Positions 1 through 10,710 of a stretch of DNA of 64,000 nucleotides are shown piece by piece. The position numbers and the translations under genes were made by a program. Under the pieces are notes generated by a model. That model had not been told where the DNA came from. It worked only from the letters and a program-made list of their open reading frames with translations, and made no database searches. Where the stretch lies: the NCBI RefSeq assembly GCF_000620765.1, contig NZ_JIAK01000011.1:33132-97131 (forward strand), read 5' to 3'. This DNA comes from Desulfovermiculus halophilus DSM 18834 (lineage in GTDB: Bacteria; Desulfobacterota; Desulfovibrionia; Desulfovibrionales; Desulfothermaceae). The stretch's first letter is position 1; each line of letters begins with the position of its first letter.

Positions 1-1760
<1,760 letters not shown>

Positions 1761-1786
<26 letters not shown>

Positions 1787-1952
1787 GCAGAATCTCCAGC
1801 TGGTGGACGCGTCTGTCCAGGCGTTGAAATCGACGGCCCAAGCCCACGATATAGAGGGCTATGCCGCTCCAGACCACGATATTGGCCGCCAGGAGCATAC
1901 CTGACCCACTGAGCATAGAAACGACTCCCTGTTCTTTTGGTTCCCGGAGCAT
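1761..1952 (-). CDS. ccmD: CcmD-like small membrane protein
   Basis: 63 residues with a single transmembrane helix (GSGMLLAANIVVWSGIALYI, about residues 16-35) followed by a basic and then charged tail (GRRFQRLDRRVHQLEILRE). CcmD proteins are about 45-70 residues, have this topology and follow ccmC, as here; they help release holo-CcmE from the CcmABC transporter. The ATG at 1952 is supported by a GGTGAGGAG ribosome site; an inner Met at residue 13 is the alternative. Sequence is poorly conserved in the family, so the call rests on size, topology and position. Confidence 0.75.
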
Positions 1953-1961
1953 GTCCGCTCC

Positions 1962-2711
1962 TCACCTGTATCTTTCCGCCAGAAGCCTGTCCAGTCTGGC
2001 CTGCACCTGGAGCTGACGGTACCTGTGGGTGATCATGAGCCCTGTCAAACCTCCCCAGGCCAGCAGGCAGACTGCCACGGTGCTCAGCATCTCCCCGGGC
2101 ATTCCGCCTCCGGAAGAGGCAAAGACCGCAGGATGTATGCTCCGCCACAAGCGGGCGGAGACAAAGACCAGGGGGACATCGGCAAAGGCCAGAACCCCGA
2201 GCACCGCGCACAGCACCTCCCGTCTGGGGCTGGGGATCCATGCCTGGCGCAGGGCCAGATAGGCGCTGTATGCGAAGCACATGACCAGGGCCGTGGTCAG
2301 ACGGGGATCCCAGGTCCACCAGGTGTTCCAGGAAGCCCTGCCCCACATGGAGCCAGTAATCAGGACCAGAAGGGTAAACACAACCCCGACTTCGGCCGAG
2401 GCCGCGGCCAGTCTGTCCCAGGCCGGTCTCCTGGTCCACAAGAAGCCGATGCTGGCCACAAAAACGGCAAAAAAAGCCATGAATGCCCACCAGGCCAGAG
2501 GCAGATGCAGATAGAATATCTTCTGCACCGGGCCCATACTCGCCTCCACCGGGGCGTAGAGCCAGACCATGCCCTGCGAAACGAGTAGGGCGGCCCAGGT
2601 GAGCGCGGCAAGAATGAAAAAAAACGGCATCCCTGTATCTCCGGCGGAGTTGCTGGCTGTCGCTGCGGGCCTGCGGCTGGCCAGACATGCGGGGTTTCCC
2701 CAGCGGGTCAT
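1962..2711 (-). CDS. ccmC: Heme exporter / heme-handling protein CcmC
   Basis: A 249-residue six-helix membrane protein of the heme-handling family. The tryptophan-rich periplasmic WWD-type loop is visible (SWNTWWTWDPRL, near residues 128-139), with the histidine-containing segments expected to ligate heme (YLHLPLAWW, and a later RSIHP). CcmC loads heme onto CcmE. The start at 2711 overlaps the ccmB stop as ATGA, which supports it over the inner MPFFFILAAL start at residue 28 that would look more like family members. Part of the minus-strand ccm operon. Confidence 0.95.
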   Translation of the reverse strand: MTRWGNPACLASRRPAATASNSAGDTGMPFFFILAALTWAALLVSQGMVWLYAPVEASMGPVQKIFYLHLPLAWWAFMAFFAVFVASIGFLWTRRPAWDRLAAASAEVGVVFTLLVLITGSMWGRASWNTWWTWDPRLTTALVMCFAYSAYLALRQAWIPSPRREVLCAVLGVLAFADVPLVFVSARLWRSIHPAVFASSGGGMPGEMLSTVAVCLLAWGGLTGLMITHRYRQLQVQARLDRLLAERYR

Positions 2712-3376
2712 CCTCGATAGACAACTGGAAAAAGGAGCAGGGCCAAACCGGCAAACACCAGATCAAAGGACGCGGCCAGCTGAACCCAGGCCCAGGGATT
2801 GTCCAGCCCGCCCTCCAGGGCAAACCCGCCCAGGCGGATCCCGGCCAGGAGCAACGGGGCCAGCAGGGGGAAAAAAATCACTGTGAACAGGGAATCCCGG
2901 CCGGACTGCTCGCTGCCCATCCCTCCGAGCAGGGCGCCCAAAACAATCACCCCGCAGTCAATGAGCAGGATGGTTCCATACAGCCAGGCCCAGGAATGCA
3001 CCCCGCCCAGCTTGAGAAAAACAGTGCAGGCCGGGATGAACACGGCCTGGACAATGATCAGCACCGCTCCCCCGGCCGCCGCCTTCCCGGCCCAGATGGC
3101 CTGCACGGGCATAGGGGCCATGAGCAGGGCGTCCCGGGCATTGTGTGCATCCTCAAGGGCGTAAAGGGCATTAAAAACCAGGACCTGGCAAAAACAGCTG
3201 GCCAACCAGAAGATGGCCGCGGCCCAATCCCCCGGCACTCTGTCCTCCCCGGCCCCGGCCAGGCTGAAGAGAAAAATCAGCAGCAGGCCAAGGAGAATGG
3301 CCTGAACCGCCCCATGCCCCCGGGTCAGAAACAGGCGCAGGTCCTTTCCGGCCAGGGCTGCTATCTGGGCCCACAT
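2708..3376 (-). CDS. ccmB: Heme exporter permease CcmB
   Basis: Six-helix permease that forms the CcmAB ABC transporter, whose ATP hydrolysis drives release of holo-CcmE. The chosen ATG gives 222 residues starting MWAQIAALAGKDLRLFLTRG, the normal CcmB length (about 220). An upstream in-frame GTG at 3415 would add 13 arginine-rich residues not typical of the family. Hydrophobic segments run from about residue 25 to the end, and the family segment ALEDAHNARDALLMAPMP is present. It overlaps ccmC by 4 bp. Confidence 0.94.
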   Translation of the reverse strand: MWAQIAALAGKDLRLFLTRGHGAVQAILLGLLLIFLFSLAGAGEDRVPGDWAAAIFWLASCFCQVLVFNALYALEDAHNARDALLMAPMPVQAIWAGKAAAGGAVLIIVQAVFIPACTVFLKLGGVHSWAWLYGTILLIDCGVIVLGALLGGMGSEQSGRDSLFTVIFFPLLAPLLLAGIRLGGFALEGGLDNPWAWVQLAASFDLVFAGLALLLFPVVYRG

Positions 3377-3428
3377 GTCCCGCCTTCGGCCTTCGCTTCC
3401 TGAACATGTCCGCACACGCTGTCTCGCA

Positions 3429-4073
3429 TCAGTCCCACGCCCGCATTGTCGCTTTCCCTTCGCCCAGTTCCAGGCGGTAGTCCGCCGACTGGATGTCCGT
3501 ATCCGGGGAATGAGTGATCAGCAGGACCGTGGCCCCCCGCCTTCTGGCCCGGACCACCTCCCTGCGTATCATGTCCTGGGACGGACCATCCAGACCGGTC
3601 ATGGGCTCATCCAGCAGAAGCACTTTGGGGGTCAAGGCCAACACCCGGGCCAGGCTCAAGCGCTGAGCCATGCCCCGGGACAGATGAGAGGCCGGCTCAT
3701 AGGCCACTGCCTCCAGCCCTGCCCGGGCCAGGAGGTCCAGAAGCTCCCGCTCCGGTTTCTGGCTGCGGTACATGCGGGTCCAGAAACGCAGATTCTCGAG
3801 CACGGTCAATCCGGAATACAAAGCGGTCTCATGGCCCAGACTGACCATCTCTGCCCAGGATATCCAGCGGTCGATGCGCCCCTGCGAAGGGGTCAGCACC
3901 CCGGACAGCAGCTTGAACAGGGTGGTCTTTCCGCTTCCGTTCGGGCCGGAGACCAGGACGGTGGTCCGGGCCGGGATCTGAAGCCAAACAGCATGCAGGA
4001 CATCCCCGGCCCCGTATCCGTAGCTCACATCCTTCAGCTCAAAGACCAGCTCCTGTCTCACCTGTGTCCCCAC
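3429..4073 (-). CDS. ccmA: Heme exporter ATP-binding protein CcmA
   Basis: A 214-residue ABC ATPase. Walker A is GPNGSGKTT (about residues 43-51), the signature is LSRGMAQRLSLAR, Walker B is VLLLDEP and the switch histidine lies in LLITHS. Short ABC proteins of this size upstream of CcmB are CcmA. Together with CcmB it powers the CcmE heme-release cycle at the inner membrane. The gap to ccmF upstream (142 bp) carries a broken end of the dispersed foldback element, so the operon has been invaded between ccmF and ccmA. Confidence 0.95.
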   Translation of the reverse strand: MGTQVRQELVFELKDVSYGYGAGDVLHAVWLQIPARTTVLVSGPNGSGKTTLFKLLSGVLTPSQGRIDRWISWAEMVSLGHETALYSGLTVLENLRFWTRMYRSQKPERELLDLLARAGLEAVAYEPASHLSRGMAQRLSLARVLALTPKVLLLDEPMTGLDGPSQDMIRREVVRARRRGATVLLITHSPDTDIQSADYRLELGEGKATMRAWD

Positions 4074-4135
4074 CTCAAGCCCTTCCTTCTCAGCACATAG
4101 AATAGAGGTATTTGTTCAGGGAGCCTGAACGATTA

Positions 4136-4182
4136 CAAAGAGACGGCAAACTCCAAAAATCCACAGGTTACGTCGAAGAACC
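4136..4182. repeat. Broken right end of the foldback (MITE-like) element
   Basis: About 47 bp matching the right terminus of the 282-bp element found in full at 10711, 31097 and 44060. It includes GGCAAACTCC and the terminal CGTCGAAGAACC, with a few substitutions (AGACGGCAA for AGATGGCAA, GGTTACG for GGCTACG). The rest of the element is absent. It lies between ccmF and ccmA inside the operon. The preceding bases share the short string CTGAACGATTAC with the sequence downstream of the copy at 31097. Confidence 0.85.
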
Positions 4183-4215
4183 CCTATTTTTTGTCCCGGA
4201 TGCCTGGGTACTGCC

Positions 4216-6114
4216 TTATGCATCACTTTCCTGCCGGGGTGGCCTCTGCCTCCGTATGGCCAGCAGCCCGGCCAGACACATGAGGGTTCCTCCTATCCAG
4301 ATCCAGTTCACTCCGGGATTGATCCGCACCTGAACCCGAACCCGGTCCTCCTGGTCAAAGCCCAGCAATGTGGCGTAGATCTCGTCTCCCAGGCCGGGAA
4401 TAACAGCGGCCTCGGCAAAGGGCTGGTTGAAGCTGCGGTACATTCTGCGCTCCGGGACCAGACGTGCGATCTCCCTGCCGTTCTTGGCCACCCGCAAAGT
4501 GGCTTTGTAGGCCTCCATCCTTTGGGTCCGCTCTCTGCTCAGAGAGAGATGGGTGAAGGTATACTCCTTAAGCCGCAGCTGTTGTCCAGGACTGAGCACC
4601 GCGTCTTTCTCCTGGGCGTAGGGACCGGACACGGCAATGCCCAGAGCCACTACAGCCAGCCCGATATGAACCGCCATCACCGCCCATCCCGACCTGCGCC
4701 TGCGGTATGCGGAGCGATACAGACAGATACCAAGCAGAGAGGGCACGGCGACAAGGGCAAAGGCAACAGTGGGCAGGGGGAGAAGATCCCGGATCCCCAG
4801 GGTCCAGGCAGCCGCCCCCAGGATCAGGGCCCCGCCCAGGATTCCGGCCAGCACTTTGGGAAAACGCTTCCAGCCGGTCCACCCCAGCCAGGGGCAGAAG
4901 GGCAGGCCGATGATGAACAGGGCAAAAAAGGGCAGGCAGACCCGGTTGTAGAAATCTGGACCGAACCCCACGCTTTGCGCGGACCAGATCCGGCTGATCA
5001 GCGGCCACAGGGTCCCCAGGCCGATCACAGCGGCCAGGATGAGCAAAAGCCAGGTCAGCAGGACGATCCCACCCTGCTGGCTGCCGATGGAGGGCAGCTG
5101 GCGCCGGAGGGAGGTTTGGGCCCCGAGTATCCCCAGCAGCACCAAGAGGACTCCGGCTCCCATGCCCCAGATCAGGGGCAGGCCCACCCCTTGAGCCCCG
5201 AAGGCGTGCAGGGAGTCCAGCATCCCGCTGCGGGTAACGAATGTGGCCAGGAGGCAGAGCACGAGACTCAGCCCGGCCAGGGCTACATTGGTTCGGCCCA
5301 GGGCCCGGCTCTTGCGGCCGATGACCGCCGTGTGCACGAAGGCGCTGCAGGCCAGCCAGGGAATCAGGGAGGCGTTCTCCACCGGATCCCAGGCCCAGTA
5401 TCCGCCCCAGCCCAGCTCCATATACGACCACCAGGCCCCGAGGACAATGCCGGCGGTCAGAAAGATCCAGGCCGTTAAGGTCCAGTTTCTGACCCGTTCC
5501 AGCCAGGCGTCGTCCTGGACAAAGACCGTTCCCAGGCCGGCCGCGGCCGGTACGGTCAGACCGGCGTATCCGATGAACAGCAGTGGGGGATGAAAGACCA
5601 TCCCCGGATGCTGCAGCAAGGGATTGAGGCCGTTTCCGTCTGCAGGGGGCGGTGAGAGCTGGAGCAGGGGGTTGCTGACCGTGGTCAAGATCAGAAAGAA
5701 AAAGGCCTGGACCAGGCTGTAGACCATCCAGAAAGCACAGGTGCTTTCTGCCGGCACGCCCCTGCCGGAGGACGATCCGGCCCAGAACAGCCCAACCACG
5801 GCCAGGGCCAGGGTCCAGAACAGGAACGAGCCCTCCTGGCCGGCCCAGAATGCGGTCAGGGCGTAGGTCCAGGGCAGGAGGGAGTCTGTGTAGTCGGCCA
5901 CCAGCTTAAAGGAAAAATCATGTCCGAGCAGGGCGTCGGCCAGAATGAGGGAGGGAACCAGGGTCAAGCCCACGATGAGCGCCTGGATCCACACCACCTT
6001 GTGCATCCCCTGCGCCTTTCCCCGCCAGAGCATGTGCCCGCACCAGGCGCAGAGCGCAATGCTCAGCCCCATCCCAGCCAGCAAACAGAAAAAACCTATA
6101 CTATGTGTCATCAA
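4216..6114 (-). CDS. ccmF: Heme lyase subunit CcmF
   Basis: A 632-residue polytopic membrane protein with CcmF hallmarks: WAGQEGSFLFW near residue 90, the WWD loop WGGYWAWDPVENASLIPWL (about residues 249-267) and a C-terminal periplasmic domain followed by a last helix (WIWIGGTLMCLAGLLAI). CcmF reduces holo-CcmE heme and attaches it to CxxCH motifs of apocytochromes. No ccmG or ccmH accompanies it. The upstream ccmE ends 6 bp before its start, showing an operon. Length is close to the family's usual 630-660. Confidence 0.96.
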   Translation of the reverse strand: MMTHSIGFFCLLAGMGLSIALCAWCGHMLWRGKAQGMHKVVWIQALIVGLTLVPSLILADALLGHDFSFKLVADYTDSLLPWTYALTAFWAGQEGSFLFWTLALAVVGLFWAGSSSGRGVPAESTCAFWMVYSLVQAFFFLILTTVSNPLLQLSPPPADGNGLNPLLQHPGMVFHPPLLFIGYAGLTVPAAAGLGTVFVQDDAWLERVRNWTLTAWIFLTAGIVLGAWWSYMELGWGGYWAWDPVENASLIPWLACSAFVHTAVIGRKSRALGRTNVALAGLSLVLCLLATFVTRSGMLDSLHAFGAQGVGLPLIWGMGAGVLLVLLGILGAQTSLRRQLPSIGSQQGGIVLLTWLLLILAAVIGLGTLWPLISRIWSAQSVGFGPDFYNRVCLPFFALFIIGLPFCPWLGWTGWKRFPKVLAGILGGALILGAAAWTLGIRDLLPLPTVAFALVAVPSLLGICLYRSAYRRRRSGWAVMAVHIGLAVVALGIAVSGPYAQEKDAVLSPGQQLRLKEYTFTHLSLSRERTQRMEAYKATLRVAKNGREIARLVPERRMYRSFNQPFAEAAVIPGLGDEIYATLLGFDQEDRVRVQVRINPGVNWIWIGGTLMCLAGLLAIRRQRPPRQESDA

Positions 6115-6120
6115 GGGCTG

Positions 6121-6528
6121 CTACTCGTTCTCGTATTTGGAGGGGCATTTGGTCATCAGGGTATGGGCGGTGAACGACGAGGCCGTGCTGTGTGATCTTC
6201 CTTCAACGATCACCTCCACTCCGGGCCGGAAGGTGTCCGGCACAGCCCCCTGGTAGGCAACCCGGATGGCCTGGTCAGGATTCTCCGTATCAGCCAGCAG
6301 AAAGCTCACTCCCACGGTATCCTTCCGGTGCTCCAGGCCGTTTTCCTTCACTTTCCCGAACAGCCTGGCCTTGTCCAGGTTGTCCAGCCCCTTGGCCAAG
6401 GCCTCTGAAACATTCAAGAAGTAGACGCTGTCCCTGCTCACTCCGCTGATCATCAATCCCGCCAACCCCACGGCCAGCAGGGCGAAGGCACCAATATACA
6501 TCATGCGCTGGCCTGATTTTCCGGCCAT
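6121..6528 (-). CDS. ccmE: Heme chaperone CcmE, CxxxY (Cys) variant
   Basis: A 135-residue single-span periplasmic heme chaperone: N-terminal helix (about residues 9-28), then the OB-fold domain with VSFLLAD and AVPDTFRPGVEVIVEG. Canonical CcmE binds heme covalently through the His of an HxxxY motif near the C-terminus. Here the matching segment is LMTKCPSKYENE, so the histidine is replaced by Cys (CPSKY). A CxxxY CcmE in systems lacking CcmG/CcmH is known from Desulfovibrio and archaea. First gene of the ccm operon, 11 bp downstream of the CNNM gene. Confidence 0.95.
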   Translation of the reverse strand: MAGKSGQRMMYIGAFALLAVGLAGLMISGVSRDSVYFLNVSEALAKGLDNLDKARLFGKVKENGLEHRKDTVGVSFLLADTENPDQAIRVAYQGAVPDTFRPGVEVIVEGRSHSTASSFTAHTLMTKCPSKYENE

Positions 6529-6539
6529 GTGCCACCTCC

Positions 6540-7583
6540 TTAGGTTTTCCCAGCCGCGTTCTGCAGCCTCTGGCGCTTGCGCCGGGCCAGATCGCGCATA
6601 TCAGCAACTTGATCGGTTTCATCCATGATTTCGTTGCCCAGGATCTCTTCCAGGATATCCTCCAGGGTGATCACCCCGGCCAAACCGCCGTATTCATCCA
6701 GAACCACGGCCAGATGCAGCCTGGATTCCAGAAAGGTGACCAGCACCCGGTCCAGGGTCATGGACTCCAGGACAAAGTGAACCGGCTTCATCAGGTCGCT
6801 GAGCTTCTGTTCATACCGGTCCTGGGCCAGGGCCTGCAGAACCTCCCGCCTGTAGACCAGACCGACGATATCTTCCGGATCATCGTTGTCGTACACCGGC
6901 ACCCGGCTGTGAGGCCAGACATGCTGTCCGTCCCAGACCTCGGATACAGTGCTCTGGCTGGGCAGAGAAAAAATAACCGTGCGCGGGGTCATGACCTGAC
7001 GCACGGTACGGGTATCAAGAGCCAGGATGTTTTGAATGGACAGCTCTTCGAACCGTTTAAGCACCCCGCTCTTGCGAGTCAAGCTGGCCAGGGCCAGAAG
7101 GTCTTCTTCCGAATGCTCCGGGCTGTCCTGATTGCGGCCGATGAAGTACACCAGCAGGCTGATGGCCTTGATCACCGGCTTCATGGCCAGGACCAGAAGA
7201 TTCAAAGGCCGAGCCATGAAGACGGCCAGTCCCCTGTTGTACATCACCCCGATGGTCTTGGGAATGATCTCGGACAGGATCAGGATCAGGAGGGTAAAGA
7301 CCACAGAAAAGACAAGCAGGGAATCGGAGCCAAAGACCACTGCCGCGGATGCGCCGGCAACCGAGGCCCCGACGGTATGGGCGATCGTATTCAGGGTCAA
7401 AATGGCCGTAATCGGCTCGTCCACGTTCTCCCGCAGCTTGAACAGCACCTTGCCCGAGGTGCTTCCCGACTGGCGCAGAGTCTCGATGTAGCTCCAGCTT
7501 ACGGAATACAGGACTGCTTCAGCCAGGGAACACAAGGCCGAAACACCCAGAGCGAGGAGCACCGCTGCAATCAGTGTGATCAT
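6540..7583 (-). CDS. CNNM/DUF21 membrane protein with two CBS domains
   Basis: 347 residues from the Met chosen here (MITLIAAVLLALGVSALCSLAEAVLYS), a typical DUF21/CNNM start. A longer reading begins at 7664 but adds a soluble, cysteine-containing leader unlike the family. Three or four membrane helices (to about residue 160) precede a CBS pair (about residues 180-310; MTPRTVIFSLP, VVLDEYGGLAGVITLEDILEE). It lacks the C-terminal CorC/HlyC domain common in bacterial relatives. CNNM/CorC proteins act in magnesium or cobalt efflux, or as putative hemolysin-like transporters; the substrate is not evident. No clear ribosome site precedes the chosen start. Confidence 0.85.
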   Translation of the reverse strand: MITLIAAVLLALGVSALCSLAEAVLYSVSWSYIETLRQSGSTSGKVLFKLRENVDEPITAILTLNTIAHTVGASVAGASAAVVFGSDSLLVFSVVFTLLILILSEIIPKTIGVMYNRGLAVFMARPLNLLVLAMKPVIKAISLLVYFIGRNQDSPEHSEEDLLALASLTRKSGVLKRFEELSIQNILALDTRTVRQVMTPRTVIFSLPSQSTVSEVWDGQHVWPHSRVPVYDNDDPEDIVGLVYRREVLQALAQDRYEQKLSDLMKPVHFVLESMTLDRVLVTFLESRLHLAVVLDEYGGLAGVITLEDILEEILGNEIMDETDQVADMRDLARRKRQRLQNAAGKT

Positions 7584-7747
7584 ATAATGATGGGAAAACG
7601 TGTGTGCACAACCCTGAAAAGGGCGTATCGCCCGTCGAAGGCATCCAGCCCCTCGATTGGCCAAAACATATCAGAAGCCTATCCGGCCTGCAACACAGCC
7701 GGCCTTTGCTGTGTTTACTTCCTCCCGACCCCTTGGTACACAGGCCT

Positions 7748-8356
7748 ATGCCCACTGCTTCATCAGTTTGCAGCATCCTCCTGGACCGGGACGGAACCAT
7801 CATCTACGACCGGCACTACCTGGCCAGTCCGGAGGGGGTCCGCCTTTTGCCCGGGGCCGCACAAGGACTCCGGGCCCTGTCCCGGGCCGGATTCCGCTTG
7901 TTTGTGGTCACCAACCAGTCCGGTGTGGGACGAGGCTATTTCTCCAGACAGGACTTCTCCCGGGTCCAGGCCGCGCTGGAGGACAGACTCCGGGAGCACG
8001 GCATCGTCATTGACGGCCATGCGGTCTGCTTTCATGCCCCGGACCAGGGCTGCGACTGCCGCAAACCCGGGACCGGCCTGTGGACCAGGCTGGCTGCCGA
8101 GCACGGCCTCCAGCCCGGCACAAGCCTGATGATCGGAGACAAAGAATCCGATATCCTCTTTGCCCGCAATGCGGGCCTGCTGGGCTCCATTCTGATTGCC
8201 TCCCCCCAGGGTCCGGGGCCTGAACAGAAACAGCCCTGCAGGGAGGAATCCGGATGGGGCGGGCATCCGTCGTGCATCGCTTTTGACCTGGCGAGTGCCG
8301 CGGCATGGATTCTGGGCCGGCCGGAGGCCCCCGGGGATGAAGGAAAAACACCTTAA
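7748..8356 (+). CDS. gmhB: D-glycero-D-manno-heptose 1,7-bisphosphate phosphatase-type HAD hydrolase
   Basis: About 202 residues. HAD motif I is LLDRDGTIIYD, motif II is VVTNQSGVGRGYF, and the GmhB-type zinc-binding cysteine cluster is CFHAPDQGCDCRKPGTG. Motif IV is MIGDKESDILFARNAG. GmhB removes the 1-phosphate in ADP-heptose synthesis for lipopolysaccharide cores. The chosen ATG (MPTASSVCSILLDRDGT) puts motif I near residue 12, as in the family; a frame open further upstream lacks family similarity. The next gene starts 9 bp downstream. The C-terminal 40 residues (after GLLGSILIAS) are less conserved. Confidence 0.88.
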   Translation: MPTASSVCSILLDRDGTIIYDRHYLASPEGVRLLPGAAQGLRALSRAGFRLFVVTNQSGVGRGYFSRQDFSRVQAALEDRLREHGIVIDGHAVCFHAPDQGCDCRKPGTGLWTRLAAEHGLQPGTSLMIGDKESDILFARNAGLLGSILIASPQGPGPEQKQPCREESGWGGHPSCIAFDLASAAAWILGRPEAPGDEGKTP

Positions 8357-8365
8357 TACGCTGCT

Positions 8366-9646
8366 ATGATAAATATGGACGCACCACTGTTTCTTCCCGT
8401 GCTCAAGGTCGGCGCGGCTTTTGCCCTCATGCTCCTTGGAATCCGCTTCAGGCTGGGCATAGGTCTCTCCATCCTGGCCGGCAGCCTCATCCTGGGGCTG
8501 AGCTTCGGACTGGGGCCGATAGACTGGGCCGCAACCGCAGTTTCGGCCCTGGCCGCCCCCCAGTTCATCCTGCTCCTGGTTATCATTGAAGCCATCATGA
8601 TCCTGAGCCATCTTTTGGAGACCAGCGGTCAGAGCCAGAAGATCATGCACACCCTGTCCAGGCATCTGAAATGGCCCAGGCTCCGCCTGGCCTTTTTCCC
8701 GGCCCTGATCGGGCTTTTGCCCATGCCCGGCGGCGCCGTGTTCTCCGCTCCCATGGTCAAGTCCGCGGCCCGCGAATTCTCCCTGACCCCAATGCATCAG
8801 ACCCTGCTCAACTACTGGTTCCGGCATTTATGGGAGCTGATCTGGCCCATGTATCCGGGCATCATCCTGGCCGCTTCCCTGAGCAGCACCTCCCTGCTGC
8901 AGTTCATCGGGCTCACCTGGCCCAGCTTTCCCATCTGCATCCTCTTGGGCTGGATTTTCTTTTTGCGTCCCCGGAAAATGCCCCTCCCGCAACAGGCCTC
9001 TGAATCCGCCCCTCCTGACGGGCACAGCGGGACCTGGTGGGACACCCTCCCCCTGGCCCTGGCCGTGGGGGGAACCCTCGGCCTTCAGGGAGCGATCTGG
9101 GTCGCTGATATCCCCGTGCCCTCAGAACTGGGGTTCATTTTGGCCCTGGTCCTTGCGATCTGGGCCTGTCTGCGCCAGAACCGGCTTAAGACTGCCACGG
9201 TCTGGCCTCTTCTGGTCAAGAAGCACTTCCTCCAGATGCTCTTTACCCTGGTGGCCATCTTCGTCTTCAAGGATGTGCTGGATACAAGCGGTGTGGTCCG
9301 GGAGTTGGCTCAGGGCACGGGCAGCGCCTCGGCCCTGGTTCTGATCAGCGTTTTCCTGCCCTTGGTGGTGGGAATGATCTCCGGAATCACCCTGGCCTTT
9401 GTTGGGGCTACTTTTCCGCTCATCGTGGGCATCCTGGATCACCTGGGGCTGGAAAACAGGCTCGCGTATCTGGTTTTGGCCATGTTTGCCGGATACGCCG
9501 GGGTCCTGGGCTCCCCCCTGCATATCTGCTTTCTGCTGACCTGCGAGTTCTTCCGGGTCAACCCTTTCGCTGCCTGGCTGCGGATAATCACTCCCAGCGT
9601 CCTCTTCCTGGCCGCCGGCTGCGCCTACTTCTGGGTGTTGGTATAG
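8366..9646 (+). CDS. DUF401-family integral membrane protein
   Basis: A 426-residue very hydrophobic protein with about ten helices. Family-like segments include LIGLLPMPGGAVFSAPMV, RHLWELIWPMYPGIIL and AGYAGVLGSPLHICFLL. These match the DUF401 group, distantly related to GntP/CitM-type ion transporters; the transported solute is unknown. It follows the GmhB gene by 9 bp on the same strand and probably shares its transcript. An inner ATG nine bases downstream (MDAPLF) is an equally possible start. Confidence 0.8.
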   Translation: MINMDAPLFLPVLKVGAAFALMLLGIRFRLGIGLSILAGSLILGLSFGLGPIDWAATAVSALAAPQFILLLVIIEAIMILSHLLETSGQSQKIMHTLSRHLKWPRLRLAFFPALIGLLPMPGGAVFSAPMVKSAAREFSLTPMHQTLLNYWFRHLWELIWPMYPGIILAASLSSTSLLQFIGLTWPSFPICILLGWIFFLRPRKMPLPQQASESAPPDGHSGTWWDTLPLALAVGGTLGLQGAIWVADIPVPSELGFILALVLAIWACLRQNRLKTATVWPLLVKKHFLQMLFTLVAIFVFKDVLDTSGVVRELAQGTGSASALVLISVFLPLVVGMISGITLAFVGATFPLIVGILDHLGLENRLAYLVLAMFAGYAGVLGSPLHICFLLTCEFFRVNPFAAWLRIITPSVLFLAAGCAYFWVLV

Positions 9647-9687
9647 GCCTGGACGGACATCCCTGCCCTGCGCATCCTGACCCCAAC

Positions 9688-10551
9688 CTAGACCGCAGCC
9701 GGGACAATCCGGAGGGTGTGCATCCGCTGGGGGACATCGGTGATGATCCCGTCCACGCCCATGGCCTGCAGCAGCCTCAGATCCGTGAGCCTGTTCACTG
9801 TCCACACATTGACCGCAATTTCCGCCCCCCGGCAGGCCCTGATCAGATCCGGGCGGACCAGGGTATGCTTGGGGTGATAGGTCGTGGCCTGGATGCTCTG
9901 CAGACGGTAGATGACTTGGGGGTGGACAATGCTGTCCACAAAGGCCAAATGGAACTCCGGCCCCATGGCCCGAACCGCCTCCAGGGTCTCAAAGCGCAGG
10001 GAGGAAATAAGGACCTGATCCACCAGGTCCATGTCCCGGATCAATGCGCACACCCGGTCCACCAGGACCTGATTCCGCTTGGGGCCCACGTCCTTGAGCT
10101 CCAGGTTGATCCGCCACCCGCTGGCCTTGATCAGCCCCAGGGCATGCTCCAAGGTGGCCAGGTGCAGGCCCTTGTAGCTTTCCATCTCTTGCGCAGGGAT
10201 CTTCCCCCCGCGGATGCAGCGGAAAGGATCCTGGGCCAGGAACCAGGAGCCGCAGTCCAGGCGCATGAGCTCCTCCAAAGTCAAGCTGCCCACCGCCCAC
10301 GACCTGCGGCCCTGAAAATCGGGGACTTCCCGGATATTGCTCACCCGTTCCAGGACCTTGTCATGGATCAGCACCGGCACGTCATCCGCTGTGAGCCGGA
10401 CATCCACCTCGCACATGTCAGCTCCCACGGCGTGGGCCTTTCTGATAGCTTGCAAGGTGTTTTCCGGGGCCATGGAGCGGGCCCCTCGATGGGCAATGGT
10501 CAGCACCCCGGCTTTTCCCTGCTGGGGCAAGAAGAATGTTCGCATGAACAC
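9688..10551 (-). CDS. ugpQ: Glycerophosphodiester phosphodiesterase
   Basis: A 287-residue GDPD TIM-barrel enzyme that hydrolyses glycerophosphodiesters to glycerol-3-phosphate and an alcohol. The catalytic start AHRGARSMAPENT (about residues 20-32), the metal ligands in CEVDVRLTADDVPVLIHD and a late INVWTVN segment are all visible. There is no signal peptide, so it is probably cytosolic. It is convergent with the DUF401 gene. Downstream of ppsA it is separated by the foldback element. Confidence 0.92.
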   Translation of the reverse strand: MFMRTFFLPQQGKAGVLTIAHRGARSMAPENTLQAIRKAHAVGADMCEVDVRLTADDVPVLIHDKVLERVSNIREVPDFQGRRSWAVGSLTLEELMRLDCGSWFLAQDPFRCIRGGKIPAQEMESYKGLHLATLEHALGLIKASGWRINLELKDVGPKRNQVLVDRVCALIRDMDLVDQVLISSLRFETLEAVRAMGPEFHLAFVDSIVHPQVIYRLQSIQATTYHPKHTLVRPDLIRACRGAEIAVNVWTVNRLTDLRLLQAMGVDGIITDVPQRMHTLRIVPAAV

Positions 10552-10710
10552 CCCTGCTTTCTAATAAGGATAGGATATGAGCGGATATCGCTCGTCTCAG
10601 GCCGAAGGGGTCTCTTTCCGAGACGCCGGCGACCACTGGCCCTTGTGTCTTGTCCCGGCCTCCCTGTCAAGCTGCATTTCACCGCCCGGCATCCTGGACT
10701 CTATCTCCCC

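Noticed and set aside
6609..8129. A 506-codon plus-strand open frame across the CNNM gene and into gmhB
   Set aside because: Composition is that of an antisense shadow (many Gln/His/Asp), and it runs through two recognised genes in other frames.
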